The notes beneath the pieces are model-generated. The model made no database searches, had not been told where the DNA came from, and saw only the letters and a list, made by a program, of their open reading frames with translations. Both the position numbers and the translations under genes were made by a program. A DNA stretch of 64,000 nucleotides from Kutzneria chonburiensis. Lineage in GTDB: Bacteria > Actinomycetota > Actinomycetes > Mycobacteriales > Pseudonocardiaceae. The stretch spans positions 5,766,001 through 5,830,000 of the forward strand of contig NZ_CP097263.1 of NCBI RefSeq assembly GCF_028622115.1, in the 5' to 3' direction. Of this stretch, positions 43,025 through 51,249 are shown in pieces; position 1 is the stretch's first letter; each line of letters starts with the position of its first letter.

Positions 43025-43801
43025 TCAGGCCGAGGGCCTGGAGTCAGGGGTGCTCACCACGGTGCCGATCCTCTCACCGCGCACCGCGCGGGCGATGTTC
43101 CCCTCGGTGAGCAGGTTGAACACGATGATCGGCATGTTGTTGTCCTTGCACAGCGCGAACGCCGTGGCGTCGGCGACCTCGAGCCCGCGTTCGAGCACCT
43201 CCTGGTGCGTGATGGTCTCGAACTTGCTGGCGTTCGGGTTGCGCCGGGGGTCGGAGTCGTAGACGCCGTCGACCGCCTTGGCCATCAGCACCACGTCGCA
43301 GCCGATCTCCAGCGCGCGCTGGGCGGCCGCGGTGTCGGTGGAGAAGTACGGCATGCCGACGCCGGCCGCGAAGATCACGCAGCGGCCCTTCTCCAGGTGC
43401 CGCTCGGCCCGGCGCGGGATGTAGGGCTCGGCGACCTGGCCCATCGTGATGGCGGTCTGCACCCGGGTGTCGATGCCCTTCTTCTCCAGGAAGTCCTGGA
43501 GCGCGAGGCAGTTCATCACGGTGCCGAGCATCGCCATGTAGTCGGCCCGGTCCCGGTCCATGCCGCGCTGGCTGAGCTCGGCGCCGCGGAAGAAGTTGCC
43601 GCCGCCGATGACCACCGCCACCTGGGTGCCGCCGCCGACCACGTCGGCGATCTGGCTGGCCACGGTGTGCACCACGTCCGGGTCGACGCCGACGGCGCCG
43701 CCGCCGAACATCTCGCCGCCCAGCTTCAGCAGCACCCGGCGGTAGCCGTTGCCCTCACCGGCGGTGCGGTCCTTGGTCGATCGGTCCTGGGTCAGCGACA
43801 T
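43025..43801 (-). CDS. pyrH: Uridylate kinase
   Basis: 258 residues from the ATG at 43801 with GAGAGGA about 6 bases before; the longer frame reaches 43834 but runs into a repeat. The amino-acid-kinase fold shows [27 protein letters not shown] (phosphate binding), [17 protein letters not shown] and [11 protein letters not shown]. It phosphorylates UMP to UDP. Between it and tsf lie three short repeats and a terminator. Confidence 0.96.
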   Translation of the reverse strand: MSLTQDRSTKDRTAGEGNGYRRVLLKLGGEMFGGGAVGVDPDVVHTVASQIADVVGGGTQVAVVIGGGNFFRGAELSQRGMDRDRADYMAMLGTVMNCLALQDFLEKKGIDTRVQTAITMGQVAEPYIPRRAERHLEKGRCVIFAAGVGMPYFSTDTAAAQRALEIGCDVVLMAKAVDGVYDSDPRRNPNASKFETITHQEVLERGLEVADATAFALCKDNNMPIIVFNLLTEGNIARAVRGERIGTVVSTPDSRPSA

Positions 43802-43825
43802 CGGTTTCCTCTCGTCGTCCGCGGG

Positions 43826-43897
43826 GTGGTCCAACGCCAGGTAATTCCACGCCGGTCAATTCCACGCCGGGTAATTCCACGCTGTGTGGTCCTGGCG
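43826..43897. repeat. Three tandem AATTCCACGC repeats bracketed by a dyad
   Basis: GGTAATTCCACGCC (43840), GGTCAATTCCACGCC (43854) and GGGTAATTCCACGCT (43869) follow each other head to tail. CGCCAGG (43835-43841) and CCTGGCG (43891-43897) enclose them, and GTGGTCC occurs on both outer sides. The block lies in the leader of pyrH. Confidence 0.8.
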
Positions 43898-43901
43898 TGC
43901 G

Positions 43902-43937
43902 AAAGCGGGGCCGCCACGTACTGTGGCAGACCCCGCC
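43902..43937 (-). terminator. Terminator after tsf
   Basis: On the minus strand GCGGGGTCTGCCAC pairs with GTGGCGGCCCCGC (one internal bulge) around AGTAC, followed by TTTC, 12 bases beyond the tsf stop. Confidence 0.7.
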
Positions 43938-43949
43938 TTGCGCCGGGCC

Positions 43950-44765
43950 TCAGCCCTGGCCCACCTCGAAGCGAGCGAAGCGAGTCACGGTGACCCCGGC
44001 CTCGTCAAGCAGGGCCTTCACGGTCTTCTTCGAGTCCTGCACGGACGGCTGCTCCAGGAGCACCACGTCCTTGTAGAAACCGTTGACGCGACCCTCGACG
44101 ATCTTGGGCAGCGCCGCCTCCGGCTTGCCCTCCTCGCGGGCGGTCGCCTCGGCGATGGAGCGCTCGTGCTCGACGATGTCCGCCGGCACCTCGTCCCGGG
44201 TGACGTACTTGGCCTTCATGGCGGCGACCTGCATGCCGACGCCCTTGACCGCGTCGCCCTCGGCGCCGGTGTACTCGACCAGCACGCCGACGGCCGGCGG
44301 CAGGTCGGCGGAGCGGCGGTGCAGGTAGACGCTGGTCTGGCCGTCGAAGGCGACGACCTTGGCCAGCTCCAGCTTCTCGCCGATCTTGGCCGACAGCGCC
44401 TGGACGCCGTCGGCGACGGTGCCGTCGCCCAGCTTGGCGGCGGTCAGCGCGGCCACGTCGGTCGCGCCGGAGTCCTTGGCGGCGGCGACGATCTTGGCCG
44501 CCAGCTCCTGGAACTCCTCGTTCTTGGCGACGAAGTCGGTCTCGCACTGGAGCTCGATCATCACGCCGCCGTCGGCCGCGACCAGGCCGTTGGCGGTGGC
44601 CCGCCCGGCGCGCTTGCCGACGTCCTTGGCGCCCTTGATGCGCAGGATCTCGACGGCCTTGTCGAAGTCGCCGTCGGACTCCTCAAGAGCCCTCTTGCAG
44701 TCCATCATGCCGGAGCCGGTGAGCTCGCGGAGTCGCTTCACGTCGGCCGCGGTGTAGTTCGCCAT
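43950..44765 (-). CDS. tsf: Elongation factor Ts
   Basis: 271 residues from the ATG at 44765, the usual start [44 protein letters not shown] is the EF-Tu-contacting TDFV motif. It recharges EF-Tu with GTP. It follows rpsB by 92 bases, the standard order. Longer open sequence upstream is not needed to explain the gene. Confidence 0.97.
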   Translation of the reverse strand: MANYTAADVKRLRELTGSGMMDCKRALEESDGDFDKAVEILRIKGAKDVGKRAGRATANGLVAADGGVMIELQCETDFVAKNEEFQELAAKIVAAAKDSGATDVAALTAAKLGDGTVADGVQALSAKIGEKLELAKVVAFDGQTSVYLHRRSADLPPAVGVLVEYTGAEGDAVKGVGMQVAAMKAKYVTRDEVPADIVEHERSIAEATAREEGKPEAALPKIVEGRVNGFYKDVVLLEQPSVQDSKKTVKALLDEAGVTVTRFARFEVGQG

Positions 44766-44857
44766 CGTGCGGTGTCCGTTTCCTTCTGCGGGTACGCGCG
44801 GGTAGTGCGAGGGCACACGCCCGCCCGCGCTCGTCACGCGGGCGGGCGGGTCGCCGG

Positions 44858-45706
44858 TCAGGACTGGGCGGTGACCTCGGTCGCGGCGGCCGGGGCGGCC
44901 TCAGCGGCCGGCGCCGGCGCGGCGGTCTCGGCGTTCGCGCCGACCAGGAGCTCCTGCTCCCACTCGGCCAGCGGCTCCTCGACCGAGCCCGGCTTGTCGG
45001 CCGGCTGGGTGCGGGCGCCCGAGCGGGCGATCAGGCCGGCGGCCGCGGCCTCGGCGACCACCTTGGTGAGCAGGGTGGCGGAGCGGATCGCGTCGTCGTT
45101 GCCCGGAATCGGGTAGTCGACCTCGTCCGGGTCGCAGTTGGTGTCCAGGATGGCCACCACCGGGATGTTCAGCTTGCGCGCCTCGCCGACGGCGATGTGC
45201 TCCTTCTTGGTGTCCACGATCCAGACGGCGCTGGGCACCTTGGACATGTCGCGGATACCGCCGAGGGTCTTCTCCAGCTTGTCCTTCTCACGGGTGAGCA
45301 TGAGGATCTCCTTCTTGGTGAGACCCTGGAAGCCACCCGTCTGCTCCATCGACTCCAGCTCCTTGAGCCGCTGGAGGCGCTTGTGCACGGTGGTGAAGTT
45401 GGTGAGCATGCCGCCCAGCCAGCGCTGGTTCACGTACGGCATGCCGACCCGCAGCGCCTCGTGGGCGATCGCTTCCTGCGCCTGCTTCTTGGTGCCGACG
45501 AACAGGATGGAGCCGCCGTGCGCGACGGTCTCCTTGACGAACTCGTAGGCGCGGTCGATGTACGACAGCGTCTGCTGCAGGTCGATGATGTAGATGCCGT
45601 TGCGCTCGGTGAAGATGAAGCGCTTCATCTTCGGGTTCCAGCGCCGGGTCTGGTGCCCGAAGTGGACGCCGCTGTCGAGCAGCTGCCTCATGGTGACGAC
45701 GGCCAT
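44858..45706 (-). CDS. rpsB: 30S ribosomal protein S2
   Basis: 282 residues from the ATG at 45706 ([32 protein letters not shown]). [25 protein letters not shown] and the C-terminal [19 protein letters not shown] are diagnostic. A tail of about 45 residues rich in Ala, Pro and Glu extends past the fold, as is common in actinobacteria. First gene of the rpsB-tsf pair. Confidence 0.97.
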   Translation of the reverse strand: MAVVTMRQLLDSGVHFGHQTRRWNPKMKRFIFTERNGIYIIDLQQTLSYIDRAYEFVKETVAHGGSILFVGTKKQAQEAIAHEALRVGMPYVNQRWLGGMLTNFTTVHKRLQRLKELESMEQTGGFQGLTKKEILMLTREKDKLEKTLGGIRDMSKVPSAVWIVDTKKEHIAVGEARKLNIPVVAILDTNCDPDEVDYPIPGNDDAIRSATLLTKVVAEAAAAGLIARSGARTQPADKPGSVEEPLAEWEQELLVGANAETAAPAPAAEAAPAAATEVTAQS

Positions 45707-46069
45707 GGCCGGTTGCACCTCTTGGTGTCGTGCGCGCCGGGTGGCGCGCGGTTCGGTTGACGCAACGGGTCGGGTGACCCAGTGCCCTGGTGCCTGGCCC
45801 ACCGCCCGAACCCGCCGGCCGCGCCACCTCTCGCGAGGAGCCACTGCCTTCGAGACCGCCGGACGGCGTTCACCCCGTTGATCAGGGGTAAGCGCTGGCA
45901 CGCGAAGTCGACCCGCGATAGACAGGTCGCGGGGCAAGCATACGCCCGAACCCCGCCAACGCCCGAATCGGGCTCCCGGTTGTCCACAGCCCCCAGGCCG
46001 CCACCCGGGTTGTCCACAATTCGATCATCGCCGCCGACCGCCCCGGTCGCGGAGGTGGACGCTGGCCCC
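45707..46069. other. 363-base gap between rpsB and the M23 peptidase region
   Basis: It must hold the rpsB promoter and leader on the minus strand. I see two direct DnaA boxes (next entry), a CGCGAGAGG/CCTCTCGCG dyad near 45830 and no convincing gene. Long open frames here are high-G+C artefacts. Confidence 0.6.
45980..46018 (+). promoter_or_regulatory. Two direct DnaA boxes TTGTCCACA
   Basis: Perfect actinobacterial DnaA boxes at 45980-45988 and 46010-46018, same orientation, 30 bases apart (close to three helical turns). They lie upstream of the rpsB promoter region. Confidence 0.6.
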
Positions 46070-46320
46070 ATGCCCGCCCTCGCCACCCTCGCCCTGGCCA
46101 CCCTCACCCAGGCCACCACCGTCCTGGTCGCCCTCTGCGGCTTCGCCCTGGCTGCCGGTGTCCCAGCCGCCGATGCGCTCCCAGCCGCGACGCTCTCTCC
46201 CTCCCCATCACCCCCTTCTCTCTCCGCTTCCCCAACTCCTTCACCTCCCTGTCCTTCTCTTTCGCCCACTGCCCCGCCTGCCGGCCCTTCGCCACCCGCG
46301 CCTTCGCCTTGCTCCCATCC
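46070..46320 (+). other. Out-of-frame signal peptide and proline-rich linker preceding the M23 domain
   Basis: From the ATG at 46070 the frame reads MPALATLALATLTQATTVLV, then ALCGFALAAGVPAADALPAA, a good secretory signal, followed by Ser/Pro/Thr-rich residues. The M23 domain downstream is in the -1 frame relative to this. A frameshift within the pyrimidine-rich stretch 46193-46345 would join them. Confidence 0.55.
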
Positions 46321-46776
46321 ACTGCCCCCTCTTTCCCTCCTTTTCCTCGCTACGCGTGGCCAATCGCGCCGCCACATCAGGTGCTGCGGCGGTTCCAGCT
46401 CCCTTCGACCCCGTACGGCCCTGGCCATCGCGGCGTCGACCTGGGAGGGACCGACGGCGAAGCGGTGCTGGCGGCGGCGGACGGGGTGGTTTCCTTCGCC
46501 GGCCCGGTGGCAACCCGGGGCGTGGTGGCGGTGACCCACGCGGGCGGCGTCCGCACCACGTACGAGCCGGTCCGGCCGGAGGTGACGGTCGGACAGTGGG
46601 TCCGCCGCGGCGAGGAGGTGGGGCGGCTGATGCCCGGTCACGAGGGCTGTGCGACGGCCTGTCTCCATTGGGGTGCGCGGCGAGGCGGTGAATACCTGGA
46701 TCCGTTGCGGCTGCTGTCGACGCAACGCGTACGGCTGTTGCCATGGCGTGAGCCACCGCTGACAGGAGGGACCTGA
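46309..46776 (+). CDS. M23 family peptidase domain (5' part apparently frameshifted)
   Basis: 155 residues from TTG 46309 in the frame of the domain. LysM-less M23 core: RYAWPIAPPHQVLRRFQLP, GHRGVDLGG (zinc His and Asp), AAADGVVSFAGPV, VAVTHAGGVRTTYEPV and LHWGARRGGEYLDP (second zinc motif, HxG in place of HxH). The type is a cell-wall endopeptidase near rpsB, as Rv2891 in M. tuberculosis. This frame has no signal peptide, and no ATG/GTG/TTG start upstream back to 46069, whereas a signal peptide exists in another frame. It could be a sequencing error, a true frameshift or a pseudogene. Confidence 0.7.
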   Translation: MLPSTAPSFPPFPRYAWPIAPPHQVLRRFQLPSTPYGPGHRGVDLGGTDGEAVLAAADGVVSFAGPVATRGVVAVTHAGGVRTTYEPVRPEVTVGQWVRRGEEVGRLMPGHEGCATACLHWGARRGGEYLDPLRLLSTQRVRLLPWREPPLTGGT

Positions 46777-46916
46777 ATTCGCTGTCGAATAGCTGTCGAT
46801 CGGCCCCCAATTCCCCCAAATCGGTCGCGCACAGCAGGTTCTTAAGTTGCTCCCAAGCGACTCACATCGACCAAGTCAAGAATCGATCAGGTCATCCCAC
46901 ACCGTGAGGAGGCCGC

Positions 46917-48428
46917 ATGGCAGTGGTGTCCCGGCTGCTGACCGCACGGGCGCAGGAACGGCCAACGTCCAAGGCGTTCGTCGTTGGCGCGGACGGCCGG
47001 TCGTTGACCTGGTCGGAGCTGGCGTCGCAGGCGGCGCTCTGGCGCGCGGCCGGTCGTGCCACGGCATTGCCGCAGCGGGCCCGGATCGGGCTCGTGGCCA
47101 CCGATCCGCTCGCGTTCACCGCCGCTTATCTGGGCGTGCTCGCGGCCGGACTGACGGCGGCGCCGCTCGATCCACGGCTCACCGAGTCGGAACTGTCCAC
47201 TGCGATCTCGCGACTTCGCGTCGATGTGATCGCCACCGACGAACCGGACGCATTCGGCCCGGAAATCGAATTGTGGTCACTGACCGAATTGGGTCCGGTT
47301 CCGGTGCGGTCGGCGAACTCGGCCGCTCGGCCGAGTGATGGTGCCGCACTTCGTCCGGCGGTATTGCTGGCCAGTTCCGGCACGACGGGCGCGCCCAAGG
47401 GCATTCCGCTGTCCGAATGGCAGCTGATGCACGCCGCACGGCGGGTCGCCCGCCATCACGGGTTCGGCCCCGACCAGCGCGGCTACACGCCGCTGCCGCT
47501 GTTCCACGTGAACGCGCAGGTGATGGGCCTGCTCGCCAACGTCGTCAGCGGATCCTCGCTGGTGGTCGACCGCCGGTTCGACGTGAAGGCGTACTGGGAC
47601 CGTGTCGAGCAGTGGCGGCCGACCTGGCTGAACGCCGTGCCCGCCATCCTCGCGTCGCTGGCCGCCGCGCCCGCGCCGGGTGAGGACGTGGTGCGCGGCA
47701 TCCGGTTCGCGCGGTCGGCATCCGCGCCGCTACCGGAGCACACGCTGCGCGCGTTCACCGAGCACACGGGAATCGGTGTGCTGGAGACGTACGGCATGAC
47801 CGAGGCGGCCGGGCAGATCACCGCCAACCCGATCGAGGCTGCCGACCGTCGCATCGGCTCCGTCGGCCTGCCGGTCGGGGTCGGGTTGTCCGTGCTGAGC
47901 CCCGACGGCCGCCCGGTCGCGCCCGGTCAGGAGGGCATGATCGCGCTGCGGGGTCGGCAGGTCGTCAGCCACTACCTCGACCTGTCGGCCGACGTTCCCG
48001 AGCGCACCCGGCCGGCCCGCGACGCTCGCGGCTGGCTGCTCACCGGCGACCTCGGGGTTCGTGACGAGGCCGGCTTCGTCCGGCTGGCCGGCCGCGCCGA
48101 CGACGTGATCAACCGGGGCGGCGAGAAGATCCATCCGTTGGAGATCGAGAACGTGCTGCTCGGGCACCCGGCCGTGCGGTCAGCCGCGGTCGTCGGCGCC
48201 CCGCACGAGCGGCTCGGGCAGGTGGCCGTCGCCTTCGTCACCGCCGATCCCGCCGCACGGGCCGAGGAACTCGCCCGTGACCTGCACGAACTCTGCGAGC
48301 GGGCGCTGACCCGGTACAAGCGCCCGACCACCATCGAGGTCACCGCCGAGCTGCCGACCGGGCCCACCGGCAAGGTCCTGCGCCGCGCGCTGCGGGCCGA
48401 GCTGGCGACCGCCGGGGGCGCGCGATGA
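46917..48428 (+). CDS. AMP-forming acyl-CoA synthetase/ligase
   Basis: 503 residues; GAGGAGG precedes the ATG. ANL-superfamily motifs are in order: A3 LLASSGTTGAPKGIPLS, A5 ETYGMTEAAGQI, A7 GWLLTGDLGVRDEAGF, A8 GRADDVINRGGEKIHPLEIE and the catalytic Lys in A10 PTGPTGKVLRR. It activates a carboxylic acid as an acyl-AMP, then usually as a CoA thioester. It starts a four-gene operon; its stop overlaps an ATG (ATGA at 48425). The substrate is not predictable, but the next gene suggests a sulfolactate-like acid. Confidence 0.92.
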   Translation: MAVVSRLLTARAQERPTSKAFVVGADGRSLTWSELASQAALWRAAGRATALPQRARIGLVATDPLAFTAAYLGVLAAGLTAAPLDPRLTESELSTAISRLRVDVIATDEPDAFGPEIELWSLTELGPVPVRSANSAARPSDGAALRPAVLLASSGTTGAPKGIPLSEWQLMHAARRVARHHGFGPDQRGYTPLPLFHVNAQVMGLLANVVSGSSLVVDRRFDVKAYWDRVEQWRPTWLNAVPAILASLAAAPAPGEDVVRGIRFARSASAPLPEHTLRAFTEHTGIGVLETYGMTEAAGQITANPIEAADRRIGSVGLPVGVGLSVLSPDGRPVAPGQEGMIALRGRQVVSHYLDLSADVPERTRPARDARGWLLTGDLGVRDEAGFVRLAGRADDVINRGGEKIHPLEIENVLLGHPAVRSAAVVGAPHERLGQVAVAFVTADPAARAEELARDLHELCERALTRYKRPTTIEVTAELPTGPTGKVLRRALRAELATAGGAR

Positions 48429-48496
48429 CGTCGTCGAACAACCGTTGCGAGTCCAGGAGGCACCGCATGAGCAGGGCGTGCACGGCACCACCATGA
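48425..48496 (+). CDS. Short coupled ORF (23 codons) between ligase and ComA-like gene
   Basis: The ATG overlaps the ligase stop as ATGA, and its own TGA overlaps ATG 48493 of the ComA-like frame as ATGA. An internal ATG (48467) has a perfect AGGAGG 6 bases upstream, the only strong Shine-Dalgarno in this junction. The peptide is basic and Cys/Arg/Ser-rich without recognisable domain. It may serve translational coupling only. Confidence 0.35.
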   Translation: MTSSNNRCESRRHRMSRACTAPP

Positions 48497-49230
48497 TGAT
48501 CGACCCCGGCCTGCCGACCGGTGTCTTCACCGACGTCATCCAGAGCCACGGGCACCTCGTCGACCTGGTCAAATTCGGCTGGGGCACCGCACTGGTCACC
48601 AAGGACATCGACCGCAAGGCGGCCGTGCTCCGCGAGTCCGGCATCGACTTCTACTTCGGCGGCACGCTGTTCGAGCACGCCGTGTGGACCGACCAGCTGG
48701 CCGACTACCTCGCGTTGGTCGACCGGACCGAGGCCACCCACATCGAGGTCTCCAACGGCACCATTCCCCTCGACCAGCGCAGCAAGGCCGACTACGTGCG
48801 CCGGATGTCGGCCCACCGGCCCGTGCTGTCCGAGGTCGGCTACAAGGACGCCGACCGCTCCGCCCTGCTCACTCCGGCCGACTGGGTCGAGGCCCTGCGC
48901 GAGGACCTCGACGCCGGGGCGGCCATGGTGATCACCGAGGCCCGGGAGAGCGGCCGCAGCGGTATCGCCAACTCCGACGGCCAGATGCGCACCGACGTCC
49001 TCGGTGCCGTGCTCGACGCCCTCGATCCCGCCACCGTCATGTTCGAGGCCCCGACCAAGGAACTCCAGGTCGAGCTCATCCGCACCGTCGGCCCGCAGGT
49101 CAACCTGGGCAACATCGCCACCCACGACGTCGTCGGCGTCGAGACGCTGCGCCGCGGTCTCCGTGGCGACACCCTGCTGGCGCTCACCACCGGCGTCGCC
49201 AGCGCCCGCTCGCTCAGCCACTCCAACTAG
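48445..49230 (+). CDS. ComA-type phosphosulfolactate synthase
   Basis: 261 residues from TTG 48445; GTG 48478 or ATG 48493 are alternatives. It aligns along its length with PF02679: TMMIDPGLPTGVFTDVIQ, LVDLVKFGWGTALV, FYFGGTLFEHAV, THIEVSNGTIPL, RPVLSEVGYKD, AAMVITEARESGRSGI, MFEAPTKELQVELI, and NLGNIATHDVVGVETLRRGLRGDT. The archaeal ComA and Bacillus YitC enzymes add sulfite to phosphoenolpyruvate to give (R)-2-phospho-3-sulfolactate, first step to coenzyme M or spore sulfolactate. Key residues look intact, so the same chemistry is plausible. It follows the acyl ligase and precedes a VOC gene and a phosphatase gene. Confidence 0.88.
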   Translation: MRVQEAPHEQGVHGTTMMIDPGLPTGVFTDVIQSHGHLVDLVKFGWGTALVTKDIDRKAAVLRESGIDFYFGGTLFEHAVWTDQLADYLALVDRTEATHIEVSNGTIPLDQRSKADYVRRMSAHRPVLSEVGYKDADRSALLTPADWVEALREDLDAGAAMVITEARESGRSGIANSDGQMRTDVLGAVLDALDPATVMFEAPTKELQVELIRTVGPQVNLGNIATHDVVGVETLRRGLRGDTLLALTTGVASARSLSHSN

Positions 49231-49275
49231 CGGCTTCTGCTACCGAAACCCTTACACAACAAAGGAAAGACGAGG

Positions 49276-49674
49276 ATGCGCAACCAGTACGACGCCTGCC
49301 ACATCGCCGTCCCGGCCCGGGACCTGGACGAGGCGCTGGAGTACTACGTCTTCGGGCTGGGCGCGAAGCTGGCCCGCCGCTACGAGGACCGGATCACCCT
49401 GGACTTCTTCGGCGACCAGTTGGTCTGCCACCTGTGCGATGACGTGCCGGCGGAGGCGGTGGCCTATCCACGGCACTTCGGCGTCAGCTTCGCCCAGGCC
49501 GAGGACTTCGACCGGCTGGTGCGGCTGGTCGAGCACCGCAAGCTGCGGGTGCTGTCCGGCCCGTCGATCCGCTTCGAGGGCACGGCCGAGCAGCACCGCA
49601 CGCTGTTCCTGGCCGATCCGTCGAACAACGTGATCGAGTTCAAGAACTACGACGACCCCCGCATGCAGTACTGA
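49276..49674 (+). CDS. VOC family protein (glyoxalase/extradiol dioxygenase fold)
   Basis: 132 residues; AAAGGAAAG precedes the ATG. One VOC domain: CHIAVPARDLDEALEYYVFGLGAKLARRYEDRITLDFFGDQLVCHL, then FLADPSNNVIEFKNYDDPRMQY. His9 region, the His of VCHL and the Glu of VIEF are the expected metal ligands. The terminal FKNYDDPRMQY marks a specific subgroup often annotated as glyoxalase or dioxygenase-like. It is 45 bases after the ComA-like gene and overlaps the phosphatase start by one base, so it belongs to the operon. Confidence 0.88.
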   Translation: MRNQYDACHIAVPARDLDEALEYYVFGLGAKLARRYEDRITLDFFGDQLVCHLCDDVPAEAVAYPRHFGVSFAQAEDFDRLVRLVEHRKLRVLSGPSIRFEGTAEQHRTLFLADPSNNVIEFKNYDDPRMQY

Positions 49675-50279
49675 TGACCGACGTGACGACACGCCCCTCG
49701 GTCCTGCACCTGGTCCGCCACGGCGAGAGCACATGGAACCTGGCCGGCCGGATCCAGGGCCAGTCGGCCGAGGCCGGCGGCCTCACGGCGGCCGGCCGGG
49801 CCCAGGCCCAGCTCACCGCCGACCTGCTGGCCGAACGTCCCGTGCGCCCCACCGCCGTCATCGCCAGCGACCTGGTCCGCGCCCGCGAAACGGCCGAGAT
49901 CATCGCCGCTCGCCTCGACCTGCCCCTGGAGTTCGATCCCGAGATCCGCGAGCAGAACCTCGGCGTGCTGGAGGGCCAACGGCTCGACTCGCCGTTCGCC
50001 GACGACCCGACCGCCCAGGACACCGTCGACCGTCTGTGGCGCGAGCCGTTCCTGCGCCCGGACACCGGCGAGAGCATCGCCGACATGTACGACCGGGTGC
50101 ACCGCGCCTTCCGCCGGCACGCCGAAGCCCGTCCCGGCCTCGACATCGTGCTGGTCACCCATGGCGGCCCGGTGCGCATGGCCGCCACCGCCGAGCCACC
50201 GACGCCCGGCGTCCCGGTCCCCCGCATCGGCGTGGACAACGCATCGGTCACGTCGATCACGATCAGCGCCGTGAGCTGA
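49674..50279 (+). CDS. Histidine phosphatase (phosphoglycerate-mutase family)
   Basis: 201 residues. Catalytic RHG in HLVRHGESTWNLAGRIQG, the second His in VLVTHGGPVRM, plus SDLVRARETAEIIA and the acid in ESIADMYDRV. It is of the PhoE/CobC phosphatase type. The start overlaps the VOC stop (TGATG). In this operon it could remove the phosphate of phosphosulfolactate, the job done by ComB in archaea; that is inference from position. The convergent whiG gene ends 10 bases after its stop. Confidence 0.88.
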   Translation: MTDVTTRPSVLHLVRHGESTWNLAGRIQGQSAEAGGLTAAGRAQAQLTADLLAERPVRPTAVIASDLVRARETAEIIAARLDLPLEFDPEIREQNLGVLEGQRLDSPFADDPTAQDTVDRLWREPFLRPDTGESIADMYDRVHRAFRRHAEARPGLDIVLVTHGGPVRMAATAEPPTPGVPVPRIGVDNASVTSITISAVS

Positions 50280-50289
50280 CCGCGTCGGC

Positions 50290-51249
50290 TCAACTCTCCG
50301 ACTGCTCGGCGAGCTTGGTGCGCAGGCGGAGCACGGCGCGGGTGTGGAGCTGGCACACCCGGGACTCGGTGACGCCGAGGACGCGACCGATCTCGGCCAG
50401 GGTCAGATTCTCGAAGTAGTAGAGGGTGACCACGATGCGGTCGCGCTCGGCCAGCTGGGCGATGGCGTCGGCGAGCTGGCGTCGGCTGTCCTGGTCGACC
50501 AGGTTGGCGACGGGATCCTCGGCGTAGTCGTCGGGGAGCGTCTCGGCCAGGGAGGCGGTGCCGCGGCCGGCGGCGATCAGCTCGTCCAGCGCGACGACGC
50601 TGGTCAGCTGGAGCTGGGCATAGAGCTCCCGCAGCTCGCTGATGGTGATGGACAGCTCGGTGGCCAACTCGGAGTCGGTCGGGGTGCGCTGCAAGCGGCC
50701 ACCGAGGCGTTCGAGGGCGCGCTCGACGTCGCGGGCACGACTGCGGACGGAACGGGGCACCCAGTCCTGGGAGCGCAGGTCGTCCAGGATGGCACCACGA
50801 ATGCGCTGCATCGCGTAGGTCTCGAACTTCAGGCCACGCTCGGGCTCGAACTTCTCGATGGCATCGACCAGACCGAAGATGCCGGACTGGATCAGGTCGC
50901 CGACGTCCACGTGTGCCGGAAGGCCGGTGCCGACCCGGCCGGCGACGTACTTGACCAGCGGCGCGTAGTGCAGCACCAGCCGGTCCCGCAGCTCCTGGGC
51001 CCGGCTCGCGCCGTAGCTGCGCCACAGCGCGACGATGCCCGCTTCGACGTCGTCGGCCGTGCGCTGGTCACCGGGAAGGACCCCGTCGGGCTGGCCCGCA
51101 CCATACGAGCCCCGCGAGCCACCGGCGGCCGAGCCGTGGCTGCCGTTGCGCATCGCTGTCGTCTCCGGGGCGCGTGTCTCCAGGGAGGGCACGGTTGCCG
51201 TGCGGGAACCTCCCCCGGCGTCCTCAGGAACGGGGGTGGGTTCGCTCAT
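50290..51249 (-). CDS. whiG: RNA polymerase sigma factor WhiG (FliA type)
   Basis: 319 residues. Sigma-70 regions are clear: region 2 [18 protein letters not shown], then [42 protein letters not shown]; region 3 from [19 protein letters not shown]; region 4 [49 protein letters not shown]. In streptomycetes WhiG commits aerial hyphae to sporulation. A 60-residue low-complexity N-terminus precedes region 2, so a shorter start is possible. Its 5' end overlaps xerC by 26 bases, which ties sporulation control to a recombinase transcript. Confidence 0.93.
   Translation of the reverse strand: MSEPTPVPEDAGGGSRTATVPSLETRAPETTAMRNGSHGSAAGGSRGSYGAGQPDGVLPGDQRTADDVEAGIVALWRSYGASRAQELRDRLVLHYAPLVKYVAGRVGTGLPAHVDVGDLIQSGIFGLVDAIEKFEPERGLKFETYAMQRIRGAILDDLRSQDWVPRSVRSRARDVERALERLGGRLQRTPTDSELATELSITISELRELYAQLQLTSVVALDELIAAGRGTASLAETLPDDYAEDPVANLVDQDSRRQLADAIAQLAERDRIVVTLYYFENLTLAEIGRVLGVTESRVCQLHTRAVLRLRTKLAEQSES

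Noticed and set aside
43840-43883. Tandem repeats as a short CRISPR array
   Set aside because: Units are 14-15 bases head to tail without spacers, and no cas gene is present.
45980-46018. DnaA boxes as a replication origin
   Set aside because: Only two boxes, no AT-rich unwinding region, and dnaA/dnaN are not nearby.
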